Part shown: piece by piece, positions 1 through 9,889 of the stretch
Layout of the letters: each line of letters opens with the position of its first letter
How positions within the stretch are numbered: the stretch's first letter is position 1
Assembly (NCBI GenBank): GCA_963711375.1
Contig: CAVQDV010000005.1
Coordinates: forward strand, 1,302,001 to 1,366,000
Direction of reading: 5' to 3'
DNA: 64,000 bases
Origin: CAVQDV01 sp963711375
GTDB lineage: Bacteria; Pseudomonadota; Gammaproteobacteria; Coxiellales; Coxiellaceae
The notes under the pieces: model-generated
What the model saw: only the letters and a program-made list of their open reading frames with translations
Databases searched by the model: none
What the model was told of the DNA's origin: nothing
Translations under genes and position numbers: made by a program

Positions 1-78
1 GAAAATTACGGATTTGTTTAGATACCCCACCGTTCGGCTTTTGTCAAATTATATTAAAGAAAATATGGAAAGTAACAC

Positions 79-1560
79 ATGCAAATTGACTTAAGTAAAA
101 AATTTATTTGGGCGGGCTGCCAATCTCCGCATATATTCGACGAATCGGCATCACGATGGATTGCGGCAAGTATAAAATATCCCAAGGTGCATTTTTTCCT
201 GGCTGATGCAGACCACGTTGGCTCTTGGTCGAATGACAAGCCTTTTGTCGCCACTCATGATTTTGACCAGTTTTACAGTGCGATGTATCACTACTTTCCC
301 TTTTTTGGAAAACTTGGAAGGTTGAATTATGAGGAATTCATCAGCCAATACTCCCTCCCTAGAAATTTGTGTACGATTGTTCTCAAAGATTTTGATGATG
401 AAATAAAAAAACGAGATAAATTTTTCTTAATGCCACTATACGATCGGGATGATACGATACGAAGCATAGGGGTCAATAATGATTTGCGGGCTTTAATTGG
501 CGAGTTTTATTCGCTGATCATTTCTGATATTAAAAATATTTTAGTGACTGATGAGCAAAAGGGAAGATTAGAAAATGTGATGAACTGTTTAAACGATAAT
601 TTCAATAGTTTTGAAAGTCTCAGTAATTTACAGTATCAACATCTATTAAGTTTATTGAAAATCAAGACGAAGGTAGAAGTTCATTACATGTCAGATTATT
701 TTCACGATAATAAATCGTTCATGATCAAAAAAATTGAAAAATTTAAATCAAATTACTCGGATAATGCGAAGAAGTATAATTATTCAATAAGAGAATTTTC
801 ACTGCCTTATCGTGCCCTGGATCTTGCCAAAAATGAAATGCCGTTTCTTTTTATTAATCGAAAAAGTTTTAAGCGAGAAGGGCTCACCTTAGATAATTTT
901 GATCCTGAAAGCGAAGAACATTTTTTTGTAGGACGTCATGCGTTCTTAATTGCTAGCTTCTCTTCCCCAGAGCTAAATTCAGGTTCACTGTATTTGGGAG
1001 GCCCTGAAAATACCCCCTACCATCAGCTAACGGATTTTGCCGCCATCTCGATGGGTACTGGGGAAAGCGAGACCTTAGTATGGCACCAGCCCGCGCTTTT
1101 CTTTAACTATCTTTCCACATTAAATGACCCCATAAAAACGCCTCTTTGGTTACAAGGTGGACAAATCCGAAAAATTGAGACTTGCTCTGAATTTATAGGA
1201 AAAATTCTGGAATTAATCGAAGCCGCCGATAAACAGCTTCAAGATGCCCAAGGAAAAATGGGTCTTTTACCCATAATAACCCATTTTTGTACAGAATCTG
1301 AGGTCGATCAATATCGCGACATGAAAAATCAGATTAAGCATTCTCTCGATGAAAGCCGCCGCAATGCATTATGGGAGACTTTTTGGCAGTATCAGTCAGA
1401 ATTAATTAAAAAAAGCTTTTATAATTGGGCTCGATATAAACATATTTCCATGCTAACGCGTTTTCAAAGTCGGGGAGCGCATTTAATATGGCTTTATGTA
1501 ATTGCCGGAGAAAATGCGGCTCGACAGTATCTCGACAACTTAGGGAATAGTTTATTATGA
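79..1560 (+). CDS. Unrecognised 493-aa protein, first gene of an MFS/JmjC operon
   Basis: I do not recognise a family for this soluble, 493-residue protein; it has no signal peptide or membrane segment. The central to C-terminal part (about residues 305-370) is rich in Gly, His and Pro and looks like a conserved core, for example GGPENTPYHQLTDFA followed by GTGESETLVWHQPA. The C-terminal third is helical and charged. The ATG at 79 follows a GGAAAG ribosome-binding sequence at 66-71. The stop overlaps the start of the MFS gene by 4 bases (ATGA), so the two are translationally coupled. Co-transcription with an exporter-type MFS protein and a JmjC-type oxygenase suggests an enzyme acting on a small molecule that is then exported, but that is inference from context only. 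The 78 bases before it hold no other gene. Confidence 0.75.
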   Translation: MQIDLSKKFIWAGCQSPHIFDESASRWIAASIKYPKVHFFLADADHVGSWSNDKPFVATHDFDQFYSAMYHYFPFFGKLGRLNYEEFISQYSLPRNLCTIVLKDFDDEIKKRDKFFLMPLYDRDDTIRSIGVNNDLRALIGEFYSLIISDIKNILVTDEQKGRLENVMNCLNDNFNSFESLSNLQYQHLLSLLKIKTKVEVHYMSDYFHDNKSFMIKKIEKFKSNYSDNAKKYNYSIREFSLPYRALDLAKNEMPFLFINRKSFKREGLTLDNFDPESEEHFFVGRHAFLIASFSSPELNSGSLYLGGPENTPYHQLTDFAAISMGTGESETLVWHQPALFFNYLSTLNDPIKTPLWLQGGQIRKIETCSEFIGKILELIEAADKQLQDAQGKMGLLPIITHFCTESEVDQYRDMKNQIKHSLDESRRNALWETFWQYQSELIKKSFYNWARYKHISMLTRFQSRGAHLIWLYVIAGENAARQYLDNLGNSLL

Positions 1561-2756
1561 GCTATAAATTGAAGGCCTCGGAAAAATTTCTAGTTCCACT
1601 AATGATTACCGGATTAATATTTGTGGGCCGATTTTCGATGGATGGCTGTTTGCCTTCCTTGCCGGCTATCGCCCAGTTTTTTGATGTTAGCCACAGCCAG
1701 GCTCAATATATTTTTACCGCTTTTGTCTTTGGCTTCGGAGTCTCTCAATTGCTGTATGGTCCACTCTCCGATCGTTATGGGAGAAAAAAAATATTGCTGC
1801 TGGGCTATGGCATTTTTTTGCTTGGTAGCGGTCTTTGTGTTTTTGCGGGATCACTGGAAATTTTGGTTGGCGCTCGATTATTAGCCGGTTTAGGTGCAGG
1901 CGCAGGTGCTGCTATGCGACTTGCAATAATCAGTGATTGTTATGAAGGCGCGGATTTAGCCAGAGTATGGAACTATACTACCTCTGCAATCGTCCTCGGA
2001 ATGATGGCCGGACCATTGGTGGGCAGTTTCATTCAAACCTACTTTGGCTGGCGATATAATTTTTTATTGCTAAGTGCGTATATTATTACTCTAAACATCA
2101 TGCTTTTTTCTTTTTTCCCTGAAACGCATTTGAATAATTTAAAAAGCTCCACGTTTGGAGAGGTTTGTAAGAATTATTTCACTCTCATTTCCAATAAATC
2201 ATTCTTATTTTATTCGATCAGTTCAGCTCTGAGTGTTTCTGGCCTGTTGGTTTATTTTCAATATAGTCCATTTATTTTGATCAAAGGTATGGGTTATAGT
2301 GTAGCGCATTATGGCATCATAAATATGTCGATGGGTTTAGTTTTTATCTGTGGCGGCCAACTTTTTTCTGTTTTTAAAAATCGAATGTCGGATAATAATA
2401 TTATTTCGATGGGATTCATGCTTTATTTTGTCTCTGGGATTCTACTATTATTTTTTACCCTATTTGATTTTTTTAACATATTCACCCTTATGATTCCCGC
2501 TTATTTTTACGTTATCGGTATGCGCTTGGTCATGCCTAATACAATGTCTGAGGCCCTTAGGTTGGGGAAGGGGATCTCAGGAGTGGCTTCGGCTTTAATC
2601 GGGGTAATTGTGACAGGGGGTGCCTCCTTAGTGAGTTATTTTGCCGCGCAGTTTAGTTTAGGCAATTTCGCTCCTCTGGGCGCTTTATTTTTATGTATTG
2701 GACTCATTACTTTGGCTTTAGTTTTTGTTAACAAAAAACAGGAAATATTATGTTAA
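1557..2756 (+). CDS. MFS transporter, Bcr/CflA drug-resistance type
   Basis: A 399-residue inner-membrane transporter with about 12 hydrophobic segments. The loop between segments 2 and 3 carries the MFS signature GPLSDRYGRKK, and segment 1 has the MDGCLPSLPAI pattern seen in the Bcr/CflA subfamily (YxPxLPxI). This subfamily exports drugs, sulfonamides, peptides and in Legionella relatives siderophores, using the proton gradient. It overlaps the upstream 493-aa gene by 4 bases and the downstream JmjC gene by 7 bases, so the three genes form one operon. Substrate cannot be read from the sequence. An exporter for the product of the flanking genes is the simplest guess. Confidence 0.88.
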   Translation: MSYKLKASEKFLVPLMITGLIFVGRFSMDGCLPSLPAIAQFFDVSHSQAQYIFTAFVFGFGVSQLLYGPLSDRYGRKKILLLGYGIFLLGSGLCVFAGSLEILVGARLLAGLGAGAGAAMRLAIISDCYEGADLARVWNYTTSAIVLGMMAGPLVGSFIQTYFGWRYNFLLLSAYIITLNIMLFSFFPETHLNNLKSSTFGEVCKNYFTLISNKSFLFYSISSALSVSGLLVYFQYSPFILIKGMGYSVAHYGIINMSMGLVFICGGQLFSVFKNRMSDNNIISMGFMLYFVSGILLLFFTLFDFFNIFTLMIPAYFYVIGMRLVMPNTMSEALRLGKGISGVASALIGVIVTGGASLVSYFAAQFSLGNFAPLGALFLCIGLITLALVFVNKKQEILC

Positions 2757-4417
2757 ATGAAGATATTTTACGATTGCTTTCGGAAAATGATAAATCCCTT
2801 AACTATATTAATTGGACATCAAAAGAAATATCTCTGGAAGAAATTGACACGCTCTGTAAGATTTTATCCAGGAATTCGAGTCTTAAAACTTTAGTCCTTA
2901 ATAATTGTAATATAGATGATTTTGGTGCTCGAATTATTTCGGAAATGCTAAGAAAAAATACCTCTCTTAAACGATTGGAATTGGCGTGCAATAAGATATC
3001 TGAGGAGTGCACTCTCCAAATGAAAACAGAATTTACGCCGCGATTTTCCCAAAAAAACACGCTTTTGAACAAGTTATCGTTAAATCAGTATGCTAAAAGA
3101 AAAGAAGTCGATCGGCTCAATTCGATATCCAAACAAGATTTTTACGAGCATTATGTTCAAAAGGGTATTCCCGTGGTAATCACGAATGGATTTAAAGATA
3201 TGCCCGCTTTTTCAGAATGGAATTTGTCGTATTTAACGGAAACCTTAGGCGATGAAAAAATCCGAGTTAAAGTGCATGATTATTCAATGTATCCTAGAAC
3301 TGGGATTCCGATGCTGACAACGATGAAAGAGCTCTGTCATTTTATGGATAATGCTCGCGATGAAAATGTGAAATTTTATTGTGCGGCAAGTCCTATCATT
3401 AATGATCATCCTCAATTAAAAAATGATATATCGATTCCTGAATGGGCACGGGTTAATCAAATGCTATCTCCCTTATATTTGTGGGTGGGGCCCTCGGACA
3501 CGATGTCTTCTTTTCATTATGATAAATCAAGCACGATTGGAAATATTTTCATGCAGGTTTATGGCGAGAAATTAATACGACTTTATCCTGCCACTGAACG
3601 TCGATTTTTTTCACTCTATCGTGAGAAACCATTTCGGATTACTCCCGAAAAATGTGATGATCGAGTTTCCGCCAGCCAAATTCCTGATATTGATACCATT
3701 TCGCCGCCTTTTGATACCCTGTTTAAACAAGCAGAGGCCCCATGGGTGATAACAGTACGTCCTGGGGATGTTCTTTTTATGCCCGCTTATTTTTGGCACG
3801 ATGTTCGTTCTATCACTCCCTCGATATCGGTTAATGCTTGGTTGGATATTGAACCCGAAACAAGTCGTGATGTTGAAGAACAGAAGCTTGAAAAAATTAT
3901 CGAAAAAAATCTATTCAATGTTAAAAATGCTTTTTCTTTACAAGAATTAAACCAGGGCCTGCAAGAATTTTTGAACCAGGGTGGAAATCCGAATTTTGTC
4001 AGTTATTTTTTGCGAAATACGTCCATTTTGAATATGGCCGTGGCCTTTAATTTACCCGATATGGTTGAGATATTATTGGCCCACCCAAAAATTCGACCTA
4101 ATGAAGTTCTCGCGGGTTACCCCTATTCGCCGTTTTGTTTGGCCGTTGAATTTGGTTTTCTCGATATTATTACCTTATTTTTGCAGCATAAAGAAATAAG
4201 CCCAAATCACGTATTTAGTTCGATAGGCTACACACCCTTGACCTTGTCTGCCGAGAAAGGGCATCTAGCGGTTCTAAAATTATTGCTTCAGTTAGACAAT
4301 GTAGATCCCTGCGAGCCCGATCTCAATGGCAATACCTCTCTTGAGCTGGCTATTCGACATGCACAAGAAGATTGCATTGTCTTACTGAAGTCTTATTCCA
4401 TTAATGTTGAAGTCTGA
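2750..4417 (+). CDS. Three-module protein: leucine-rich repeats, JmjC/cupin_8 dioxygenase domain, ankyrin repeats
   Basis: The 555-residue protein has an N-terminal segment (about 10-90) with ribonuclease-inhibitor-type leucine-rich repeats (SLKTLVLNNCNIDDFGARII, then a second repeat). A JmjC/cupin_8-like domain follows (about 120-370). Its iron ligands are visible as H256-x-D258 in SSFHYDKSS and H350 in PAYFWHDV, with PGDVLFMP before the last ligand. The C-terminus (about 415-550) holds three or four ankyrin repeats (TPLTLSAEKGHLAVLKLLLQ). The JmjC domain predicts a 2-oxoglutarate/Fe(II) hydroxylase or demethylase acting on protein or small-molecule substrate, while LRR and ankyrin parts would bind proteins. 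The start overlaps the MFS gene by 7 bases. The domain mix is effector-like, but the operon position with an exporter could also mean a metabolic role. Confidence 0.85.
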   Translation: MLNEDILRLLSENDKSLNYINWTSKEISLEEIDTLCKILSRNSSLKTLVLNNCNIDDFGARIISEMLRKNTSLKRLELACNKISEECTLQMKTEFTPRFSQKNTLLNKLSLNQYAKRKEVDRLNSISKQDFYEHYVQKGIPVVITNGFKDMPAFSEWNLSYLTETLGDEKIRVKVHDYSMYPRTGIPMLTTMKELCHFMDNARDENVKFYCAASPIINDHPQLKNDISIPEWARVNQMLSPLYLWVGPSDTMSSFHYDKSSTIGNIFMQVYGEKLIRLYPATERRFFSLYREKPFRITPEKCDDRVSASQIPDIDTISPPFDTLFKQAEAPWVITVRPGDVLFMPAYFWHDVRSITPSISVNAWLDIEPETSRDVEEQKLEKIIEKNLFNVKNAFSLQELNQGLQEFLNQGGNPNFVSYFLRNTSILNMAVAFNLPDMVEILLAHPKIRPNEVLAGYPYSPFCLAVEFGFLDIITLFLQHKEISPNHVFSSIGYTPLTLSAEKGHLAVLKLLLQLDNVDPCEPDLNGNTSLELAIRHAQEDCIVLLKSYSINVEV

Positions 4418-4419
4418 TC

Positions 4420-5085
4420 TTATCCATTAATAATGGGATCGTTTTTCTCTTGCTTCGCATAGACAAAAATAACAGACCCATTTTTGGTGTAATTCACAAA
4501 TTGCGTGCTTTTGCTCGGATCAATTCCAAAGCAGCCCCAGCTGCGGCCAGCACGATTCTCGTGTTTGATAAAACCACTGGTAGCATACCAAGCAGGATGT
4601 ACTACGATATCGCGACGATAGGCATTATTGTTAATCCCTTTTTCTAGGCCTTTTACGCGCTCAGAATATCCGTGTTCACCGCGGTAAGTGTTGAGTGTTT
4701 CATAAGTGCCTAAGCTGCTTTCATCTGTGTGACGTTGATTGGAGAATTTAGATGCAAAGGTCATTCCGCTACCCTTACCATGCGTGGTGTAGAGATTCAT
4801 GAGCACAGTGCTATTATTAAGATTAATGACCCACATTCTTTTGGCATTTGAAGGTTGCGTAAAATCAATAATCGTGAGCACGTCTCTATTTTTAACTTCG
4901 CCTTTTTTTAGGGCCCAATTATAGCCTTTTACAGCTACATTTAATGCAGAGGGAGAAAGGCCAGGCGCATTTTTTAGTATTTTATTTTGATCAATAATTG
5001 GAGAAGGCCCACTATTATTGGCTAAGGCCATCGTGCTCACAACTAAAAGAGGGATCAAGCTGATGATTTTAATTTTCGTATTCAT
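4420..5085 (-). CDS. Secreted murein L,D-transpeptidase catalytic-domain family protein
   Basis: A 221-residue protein with an N-terminal signal peptide (residues 1-22, hydrophobic core ISLIPLLVVSTMALA). The catalytic domain carries the family signature HENRAGRSWGCFGI, with the nucleophile Cys and the preceding His typical of the PF13645 group (murein L,D-transpeptidase catalytic domain family, YkuD-like). The protein would act in the periplasm on peptidoglycan peptides. Length fits the family. It is convergent with the JmjC gene, ending 3 bases away, and is monocistronic. The upstream region (5086-5160) is A-rich with no obvious operator. Confidence 0.85.
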   Translation of the reverse strand: MNTKIKIISLIPLLVVSTMALANNSGPSPIIDQNKILKNAPGLSPSALNVAVKGYNWALKKGEVKNRDVLTIIDFTQPSNAKRMWVINLNNSTVLMNLYTTHGKGSGMTFASKFSNQRHTDESSLGTYETLNTYRGEHGYSERVKGLEKGINNNAYRRDIVVHPAWYATSGFIKHENRAGRSWGCFGIDPSKSTQFVNYTKNGSVIFVYAKQEKNDPIING

Positions 5086-5265
5086 TTATTTACCTCACGT
5101 TTAAAAAAGAGACTTTACACGATTGTGCAAAAAAAATCCACCCTTTGCTTGAAAAGGAGAAAAAAAGGCCCCTAAAATGAGAAAAACCCCCTGAAATAAG
5201 AAATTTCTGTTTAATTATCTAATATCAATTTATACTCTTACTTGCTGATTTTAAGGAGATTTCTC

Positions 5266-6366
5266 ATGTCAAAAAGCCTTTATACCTTTCCACAGTATTA
5301 TGATGCTGATCCGAGAGAATTTTTACGAGAAGAACTAGAATTTATTAAAAAATTAATTGAAAGTATACCGAATATTCAAAGTATTTGTGATATTGGCTGT
5401 GGCACCGGCCGAGTTATTCATTTTTTAAAAAATACCAATCGAAAATTGCTTGGAGTCGATAATAATCAAGAAATGCTGGAAATTGCGAAGAAAAGGTTAA
5501 TTAATTCAGAAAAAGTATTTCTTTATAATACCAATATCTTGACCGATAAATTGAGCTTGTTAATTGATCACCCAGTTGATTTGGTTTTATTTAGCTATAA
5601 TTTTTTTCAACATTTTGGTGAAGAAAAAGAATGGTTAACAATTATCAGAAATGCGGCTTCTATTTTGTCGCCTCAAGGTGGTATTTTAATAAATCTCACT
5701 AATGTGACAGAGGCGCAGAGCGAAGGTCCTCCAAAAATAGATTATTCTGTGCCCTTTGAAAGTGGGGTCTTAACGCGGACACAGCAAGTATTAGCTGCAG
5801 ATGAAGCAAAATTAACGCTAGAAATACTTTTTCAATACGCCGAACAAAATGGGGGTTATGTCAAAAAAGATTCCTGTTCATTATTATTTTATAAAATTAA
5901 ATGGGTAAGATTATTTAAAGCCTGTTTGCAGAACAATCTTTTGCCCGCTTGGTTAAAACTGGGTTATGAAACGGGAGCCAATAAAAGGAAAATATCGCTC
6001 TTCTTGTCAAAAAAGAATTTTGATGGTTTTTTTATTGATGAATGCGAAGGCGATGAGTCCCTTCTTAAATTTCGCGAGAATAACAGTGAAGCTTCCCTGT
6101 TTGTGCGATATAAAAAAGTAGGTTCAACTATAGAAATAAAATTAGCTTCAGAAAAAATCTTGGAAGCGAATAAAGATATCTATAAAAATCTACTTGCTTT
6201 GCTTACTTTAAAATATTTTGATCATTCTTTTAAAATCGCTCTAAGTAATGGCCATATAATTATCGAAAATATATTAGGTAAGTTGGGATTTAATCTCGAA
6301 ACCAAAGAGGGCGTAAACACATCCAAAGAATTTCAAAGAGATCCGTTCCAAGAGTTTAGAACCTAA
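5266..6366 (+). CDS. Class I SAM-dependent methyltransferase with extra C-terminal domain
   Basis: I place the start at the ATG at 5266, preceded by AAGGAG (5253-5258), rather than at an upstream TTG. The N-terminal half has a Rossmann methyltransferase fold: motif I is CDIGCGTGRVIHFL, followed by the acidic end of strand 2 (LLGVDNNQEML) and LVLFSYNFFQHF at motif II/post I. The C-terminal 150 residues are lysine-rich and unrecognised. It stands alone between divergent and convergent neighbours. The substrate is unknown. An A-rich stretch at 5110-5180 separates it from the divergent transpeptidase gene. Confidence 0.8.
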   Translation: MSKSLYTFPQYYDADPREFLREELEFIKKLIESIPNIQSICDIGCGTGRVIHFLKNTNRKLLGVDNNQEMLEIAKKRLINSEKVFLYNTNILTDKLSLLIDHPVDLVLFSYNFFQHFGEEKEWLTIIRNAASILSPQGGILINLTNVTEAQSEGPPKIDYSVPFESGVLTRTQQVLAADEAKLTLEILFQYAEQNGGYVKKDSCSLLFYKIKWVRLFKACLQNNLLPAWLKLGYETGANKRKISLFLSKKNFDGFFIDECEGDESLLKFRENNSEASLFVRYKKVGSTIEIKLASEKILEANKDIYKNLLALLTLKYFDHSFKIALSNGHIIIENILGKLGFNLETKEGVNTSKEFQRDPFQEFRT

Positions 6367-6444
6367 GCTCAAAATTTAAAAAAATTGGCATGAGCTGTAT
6401 AAATGGGAGAAATCCCATTTGCAGGACATGCTTTTCTTGCCCAA

Positions 6445-6966
6445 TTAAGTTCCACCGTGGTGATCTTGAATTTTTTGCTCGGTATAATCAATTTGCTGCT
6501 GCACGGTTTTGCGGAAACCCATGGGGTCTGGGATATAGAAAAAAGGATCTTTTGTGCCGCCGGTACCGATAACAATAATCGATCCATAATCCAAAATGCG
6601 ACCTGGTATTGATTGCTCCACATGCAGCGCTTCGATTCTTTCAAGAAATAATTCCAGCGAATCGCGGTGAATAAATCCGGTTTTCATTAAAACGCGTTTA
6701 TTCGTGATGCCGAATTCGGATGTGACATAGGTAACCCAAGAAGATAAAAAATAATAAAGACTAATAATACCGCTTCCTACAGCACATATATCATAAACGG
6801 GGTAGCCTAGAATTAATTCCTCTGTAAGAAAATATTTTCGTCCGAAAATTAAAAATACAAAGGCGATAAGGGCCGCCAATATTGGCCCCGAAAAAATAAT
6901 CCAGTGAGGACGAGAGAGTGAAATAATTTTTTCATCCTTTAATAAATTATTTTCAATATAATTCAT
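6445..6966 (-). CDS. Membrane protein with bacterial PH domain (bPH_2)
   Basis: A 173-residue protein with two hydrophobic segments (about 22-42 and 57-78) followed by a bacterial pleckstrin-homology domain of the bPH_2/YdbT type. The typical ITNKRVLMKTGFIHRDSLEL strand pattern and VIGTGGTKDPFFYIPDP are present. It would sit in the inner membrane with the PH domain in the cytosol. Function in this family is poorly defined. It starts 3 bases after the parC stop and probably shares the parC transcript. Nothing unusual is seen except a Gly/His-rich tail. Confidence 0.8.
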   Translation of the reverse strand: MNYIENNLLKDEKIISLSRPHWIIFSGPILAALIAFVFLIFGRKYFLTEELILGYPVYDICAVGSGIISLYYFLSSWVTYVTSEFGITNKRVLMKTGFIHRDSLELFLERIEALHVEQSIPGRILDYGSIIVIGTGGTKDPFFYIPDPMGFRKTVQQQIDYTEQKIQDHHGGT

Positions 6967-6969
6967 GGA

Positions 6970-9195
6970 TTATTCCTCGACTGACAGAGAATCAACTTTT
7001 AAAAACCCGCGGGGCAGTTTATTACCGCGATTCCCACGCTCTCCGACGAAATTTGCTAAATCCGAGGCTTTTAGCGTGAGATGACGTTTTCCAGAATGTA
7101 AAGTAAGCGGACTTTTTTTATTGATAATGGCAATATCAATACAATATTCTTCGTGATTTTCAGCTCTTTTGCCGGGAATTTGAATGGTTTTATTTCCCTT
7201 GCCTCGAGGTAATTCTGGCAAATCAGCTACCGGGAAAACAAGTAGGCGACCCTCATTGGTGACGACCGCTAAGAGTTGATCCGGAACCGATTGAATTAAG
7301 CGCGCCGGTAAAACCCGAGCATTTTTCGATAATTTTAAAATTTGTTTGCCATTTCGATTTTTAGTGATGAGATTGCCGAGCTCCGTGACAAATCCATAAC
7401 CCGCATCACTCGCTAATACTATTTTTTGCGTTTCATCGCCCATGAGAACTGTGACAAAATTCACGCCATCTTCGGGTTTTAGTCGAGAAGTAAGCGGTTC
7501 GCCTTGACCTCGAGCGGAGGGCAGGGTGTGTGCAGGAATAGCGTAACTTTTGCCCGCGCTATCAATAAATATCGCGAGTTGATTACTTTTTCCGGGCACC
7601 TGCACCAAGAATTCATCCATCGCTCGATAACTTAAGGATTTTCCGTCAACCTCATGACCTTTTGCTGCTCGCACCCAGCCACTTTTCGAGAGCACAACGG
7701 TCACCGGTTCTGCCGGCGTTAATTCTTCTTCACGAATCGCCTGGGCAACAACAGCGTTTTCATTGATGGGAGAGCGACGGGGATCACCATTTTCTTTCAG
7801 AATTTTCGTAAGCTCATTTTTAATGAGGGTTTTTAAGCGTGCGGGTGAGCCTAAGGTTTTTTCGAGATCTTCTTGTTCTTCTTTTAAAGCTTTTTGTTCT
7901 TCACGAATTTTCATTTCTTCTAATTTGGCCAATTGGCGCAATTTAATTTCTAAAATGGCATCGGCCTGGAGTTCACTCAGCTTAAATTGTTTGATGAGCG
8001 CCGCTTTGGGATGATCTTCCTCTCGAATAATTCGGATGACTTCATCTAAATTTAAATAAGCAATGAGCAGTCCTTCGAGAAGATGCAATCTTTCCGAAAC
8101 TTGTGCAAGTCGATATTCCAAGCGACTTCGCACTGTTTGCGTGCGAAACTCGAGCCACTCGGTTAATAAATCCAAAAGATTTTTAACGCGCGGGCGGCCG
8201 TCTAAACCAATAATATTTAAATTGACGCGATACGAGCGCTCTAAATCCGTGGTGGCAAATAAATGCAGCATCAGCGTTTCGGTATCGACCCGATTTGAAC
8301 GCGGCGTAATCACTAAGCGTGTGGGATTTTCATGATCCGATTCATCTCGTAAATCCGTTACATTCGGTAATTTTTTTGCCATCATTTGTGCGGCAATTTG
8401 TTCTAAAACTTTTGCGCCGGAAACCTGATGAGGTAATGCGGTAACAATAATATCGCCTTCTTCAATGGTATATTTTGCTCGCATGCGAATGGAGCCATTT
8501 CCCGTGCGGTACAATTCGGCAATTTCCAGTGGGGAGGTAACAATTTCTGCATCGGTGGGATAATCGGGGCCTTTGATAATTTGTAAAATTTCTTCCAAGC
8601 TGGCTTTGGGCGTATTTAATAAATGAATACAGGCGGCCACCACTTCGTTTAAATTGTGTGGAGGAATGTCGGTGGCCATTCCCACAGCAATTCCGGCGGC
8701 ACCATTTAATAACACATTCGGAACCTGCGCAGGTAAAATGGCAGGCTCATCGAGTGTGCCATCAAAATTAGGATTCCATTGAACGGTACCTTGACCTAAT
8801 TCAGCGAGCAAAATTTGCGCGTAAGCGGTTAAGCGAGCTTCTGTATAACGCATGGCTGCGAAGGATTTGGGGTCATCAGCGGTTCCCCAGTTACCCTGGC
8901 CATCTACAAGGGGGTAGCGATACGAAAAGTCTTGGGCCATTAAGACCATAGCCTCGTAACAAGCCGAATCGCCATGAGGATGATATTTGCCGAGAACGTC
9001 ACCAATGGTACGGGCAGATTTTTTGTGTTTGGAGCTAGCCTTAAGGCCAAGTTCGGACATGGCATAGATTATGCGGCGTTGAACGGGCTTTAGACCATCG
9101 CCAATATGGGGCAGCGCACGATCCAAGATGACGTACATAGAATAATTGAGATAGGCTTTCTCGCTAAAAGTGCTAATTGGAATTTGTTCAGTCAT
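6970..9195 (-). CDS. parC: DNA topoisomerase IV subunit A (ParC)
   Basis: The catalytic subunit of topoisomerase IV, which decatenates daughter chromosomes together with ParE. The start is set at the ATG at 9195, giving 741 residues ([10 protein letters not shown]...) and a GAGGA Shine-Dalgarno, instead of the start 11 codons upstream. The active-site tyrosine is Y117 in [11 protein letters not shown], and the N-terminal winged-helix region has [20 protein letters not shown]. This is ParC rather than GyrA because the C-terminal domain is short (only a few pinwheel blades). The quinolone-determining position reads G-D-S in [10 protein letters not shown]. The upstream 190 bases carry the palindromes at 9260-9332. 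parE is not in the window. The bPH_2 gene follows directly. Confidence 0.95.
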   Translation of the reverse strand: MTEQIPISTFSEKAYLNYSMYVILDRALPHIGDGLKPVQRRIIYAMSELGLKASSKHKKSARTIGDVLGKYHPHGDSACYEAMVLMAQDFSYRYPLVDGQGNWGTADDPKSFAAMRYTEARLTAYAQILLAELGQGTVQWNPNFDGTLDEPAILPAQVPNVLLNGAAGIAVGMATDIPPHNLNEVVAACIHLLNTPKASLEEILQIIKGPDYPTDAEIVTSPLEIAELYRTGNGSIRMRAKYTIEEGDIIVTALPHQVSGAKVLEQIAAQMMAKKLPNVTDLRDESDHENPTRLVITPRSNRVDTETLMLHLFATTDLERSYRVNLNIIGLDGRPRVKNLLDLLTEWLEFRTQTVRSRLEYRLAQVSERLHLLEGLLIAYLNLDEVIRIIREEDHPKAALIKQFKLSELQADAILEIKLRQLAKLEEMKIREEQKALKEEQEDLEKTLGSPARLKTLIKNELTKILKENGDPRRSPINENAVVAQAIREEELTPAEPVTVVLSKSGWVRAAKGHEVDGKSLSYRAMDEFLVQVPGKSNQLAIFIDSAGKSYAIPAHTLPSARGQGEPLTSRLKPEDGVNFVTVLMGDETQKIVLASDAGYGFVTELGNLITKNRNGKQILKLSKNARVLPARLIQSVPDQLLAVVTNEGRLLVFPVADLPELPRGKGNKTIQIPGKRAENHEEYCIDIAIINKKSPLTLHSGKRHLTLKASDLANFVGERGNRGNKLPRGFLKVDSLSVEE

Positions 9196-9259
9196 TTGCT
9201 TTCCTCGAAAAATACAGCGTCCGCTCAATGAGACTCTTGTTTGTCAAATCTGTTTTGCG

Positions 9260-9332
9260 TTATTGTTCTATCTTGAAAGCTATTCAATATAGAACAATAA
9301 GTCAATATTTTGTGTTATTGATCTATATTGAA
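9260..9332. promoter_or_regulatory. Long palindrome plus third half-site upstream of parC
   Basis: Positions 9260-9277 and 9283-9300 form an 18-bp inverted repeat (TTATTGTTCTATCTTGAA against its complement, one mismatch, 5-base spacer). A third half-site with two mismatches (TTATTGATCTATATTGAA) is at 9315-9332. It lies between the stop of the XRE gene and the parC start. Half-sites this long suggest an operator for a dimeric helix-turn-helix protein. The adjacent XRE protein is the obvious candidate, but this is inferred. Confidence 0.6.
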
Positions 9333-9341
9333 AAGCCCAGG

Positions 9342-9369
9342 GCTGAGGGGTATAAATTTACCCCTCAGC
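9342..9369 (-). terminator. Stem-loop after the XRE gene
   Basis: An 11-bp perfect stem (GCTGAGGGGTA with TACCCCTCAGC) around a 6-base loop, 13 bases past the XRE stop on the minus strand. The T-run after it is short (GGGCTTTTC), so it may be a weak intrinsic terminator or allow readthrough toward parC. Confidence 0.6.
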
Positions 9370-9381
9370 TGCAAGAGGAGA

Positions 9382-9696
9382 TTAGGACAGCACGCTGGCA
9401 GTCTTGCGTCGGCCGCGTTGACGAGTTGGGCCCATTTGAACAGACCAGTCGTCCACGTCGACTCTTGTGCGGGGCTTAAAGATGCGTTCGATTTCTTGGT
9501 ACATTTCCAGCGCGTTGCATAAGGCGATGAGGCGTTCCAGAGAAATTTGGCCGCTGCGTTCGAATCGTTTAAGAGTATGAACGTTTACGCCAGATTGGCT
9601 CGCGAGAGTTTCGCGGGTCCAGGCACGTTGTAAACGGAGTGCGGTAAGTCTTTTTGCAATTTGCAAAGACATTTCGGTCGGAGATTTGATATCCAT
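9382..9696 (-). CDS. XRE-family helix-turn-helix regulator, HipB-like, without a HipA partner
   Basis: The chosen ATG at 9696 has AAGGA 8 bases upstream and gives 104 residues. A Cro/C1-type HTH spans about residues 8-65 (RLQRAWTRETLASQSGVNVHTLKRFE, then SLERLIALCNAL). The C-terminal tail is basic and ends with TRQRGRRKT, as in XRE proteins that normally precede a hipA gene. No hipA lies next to it: downstream is a terminator-like hairpin, the palindromes and parC. It may be an orphan antitoxin or a stand-alone regulator. Confidence 0.8.
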   Translation of the reverse strand: MDIKSPTEMSLQIAKRLTALRLQRAWTRETLASQSGVNVHTLKRFERSGQISLERLIALCNALEMYQEIERIFKPRTRVDVDDWSVQMGPTRQRGRRKTASVLS

Positions 9697-9889
9697 GCTA
9701 CAATCCTTGTAAGTTTTGTCCACTAAATAAATATTGTAAGCTGCTCATTTAGGTATTAGAGCCCATCTATTTCAAAAAACGATGCGGTTCCAAACACAAA
9801 AAATGTTACGCTCTTGGGATATATTATTTAAGTTGAGATAATTTTGCAATAGTTATTATAATATTCATTAATCAATCAAGGGAGATAGT

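Noticed and set aside
5242..5265. Upstream TTG start for the methyltransferase at 5266
   Set aside because: The ATG at 5266 has an AAGGAG at proper distance; the upstream codons would translate the ribosome site.
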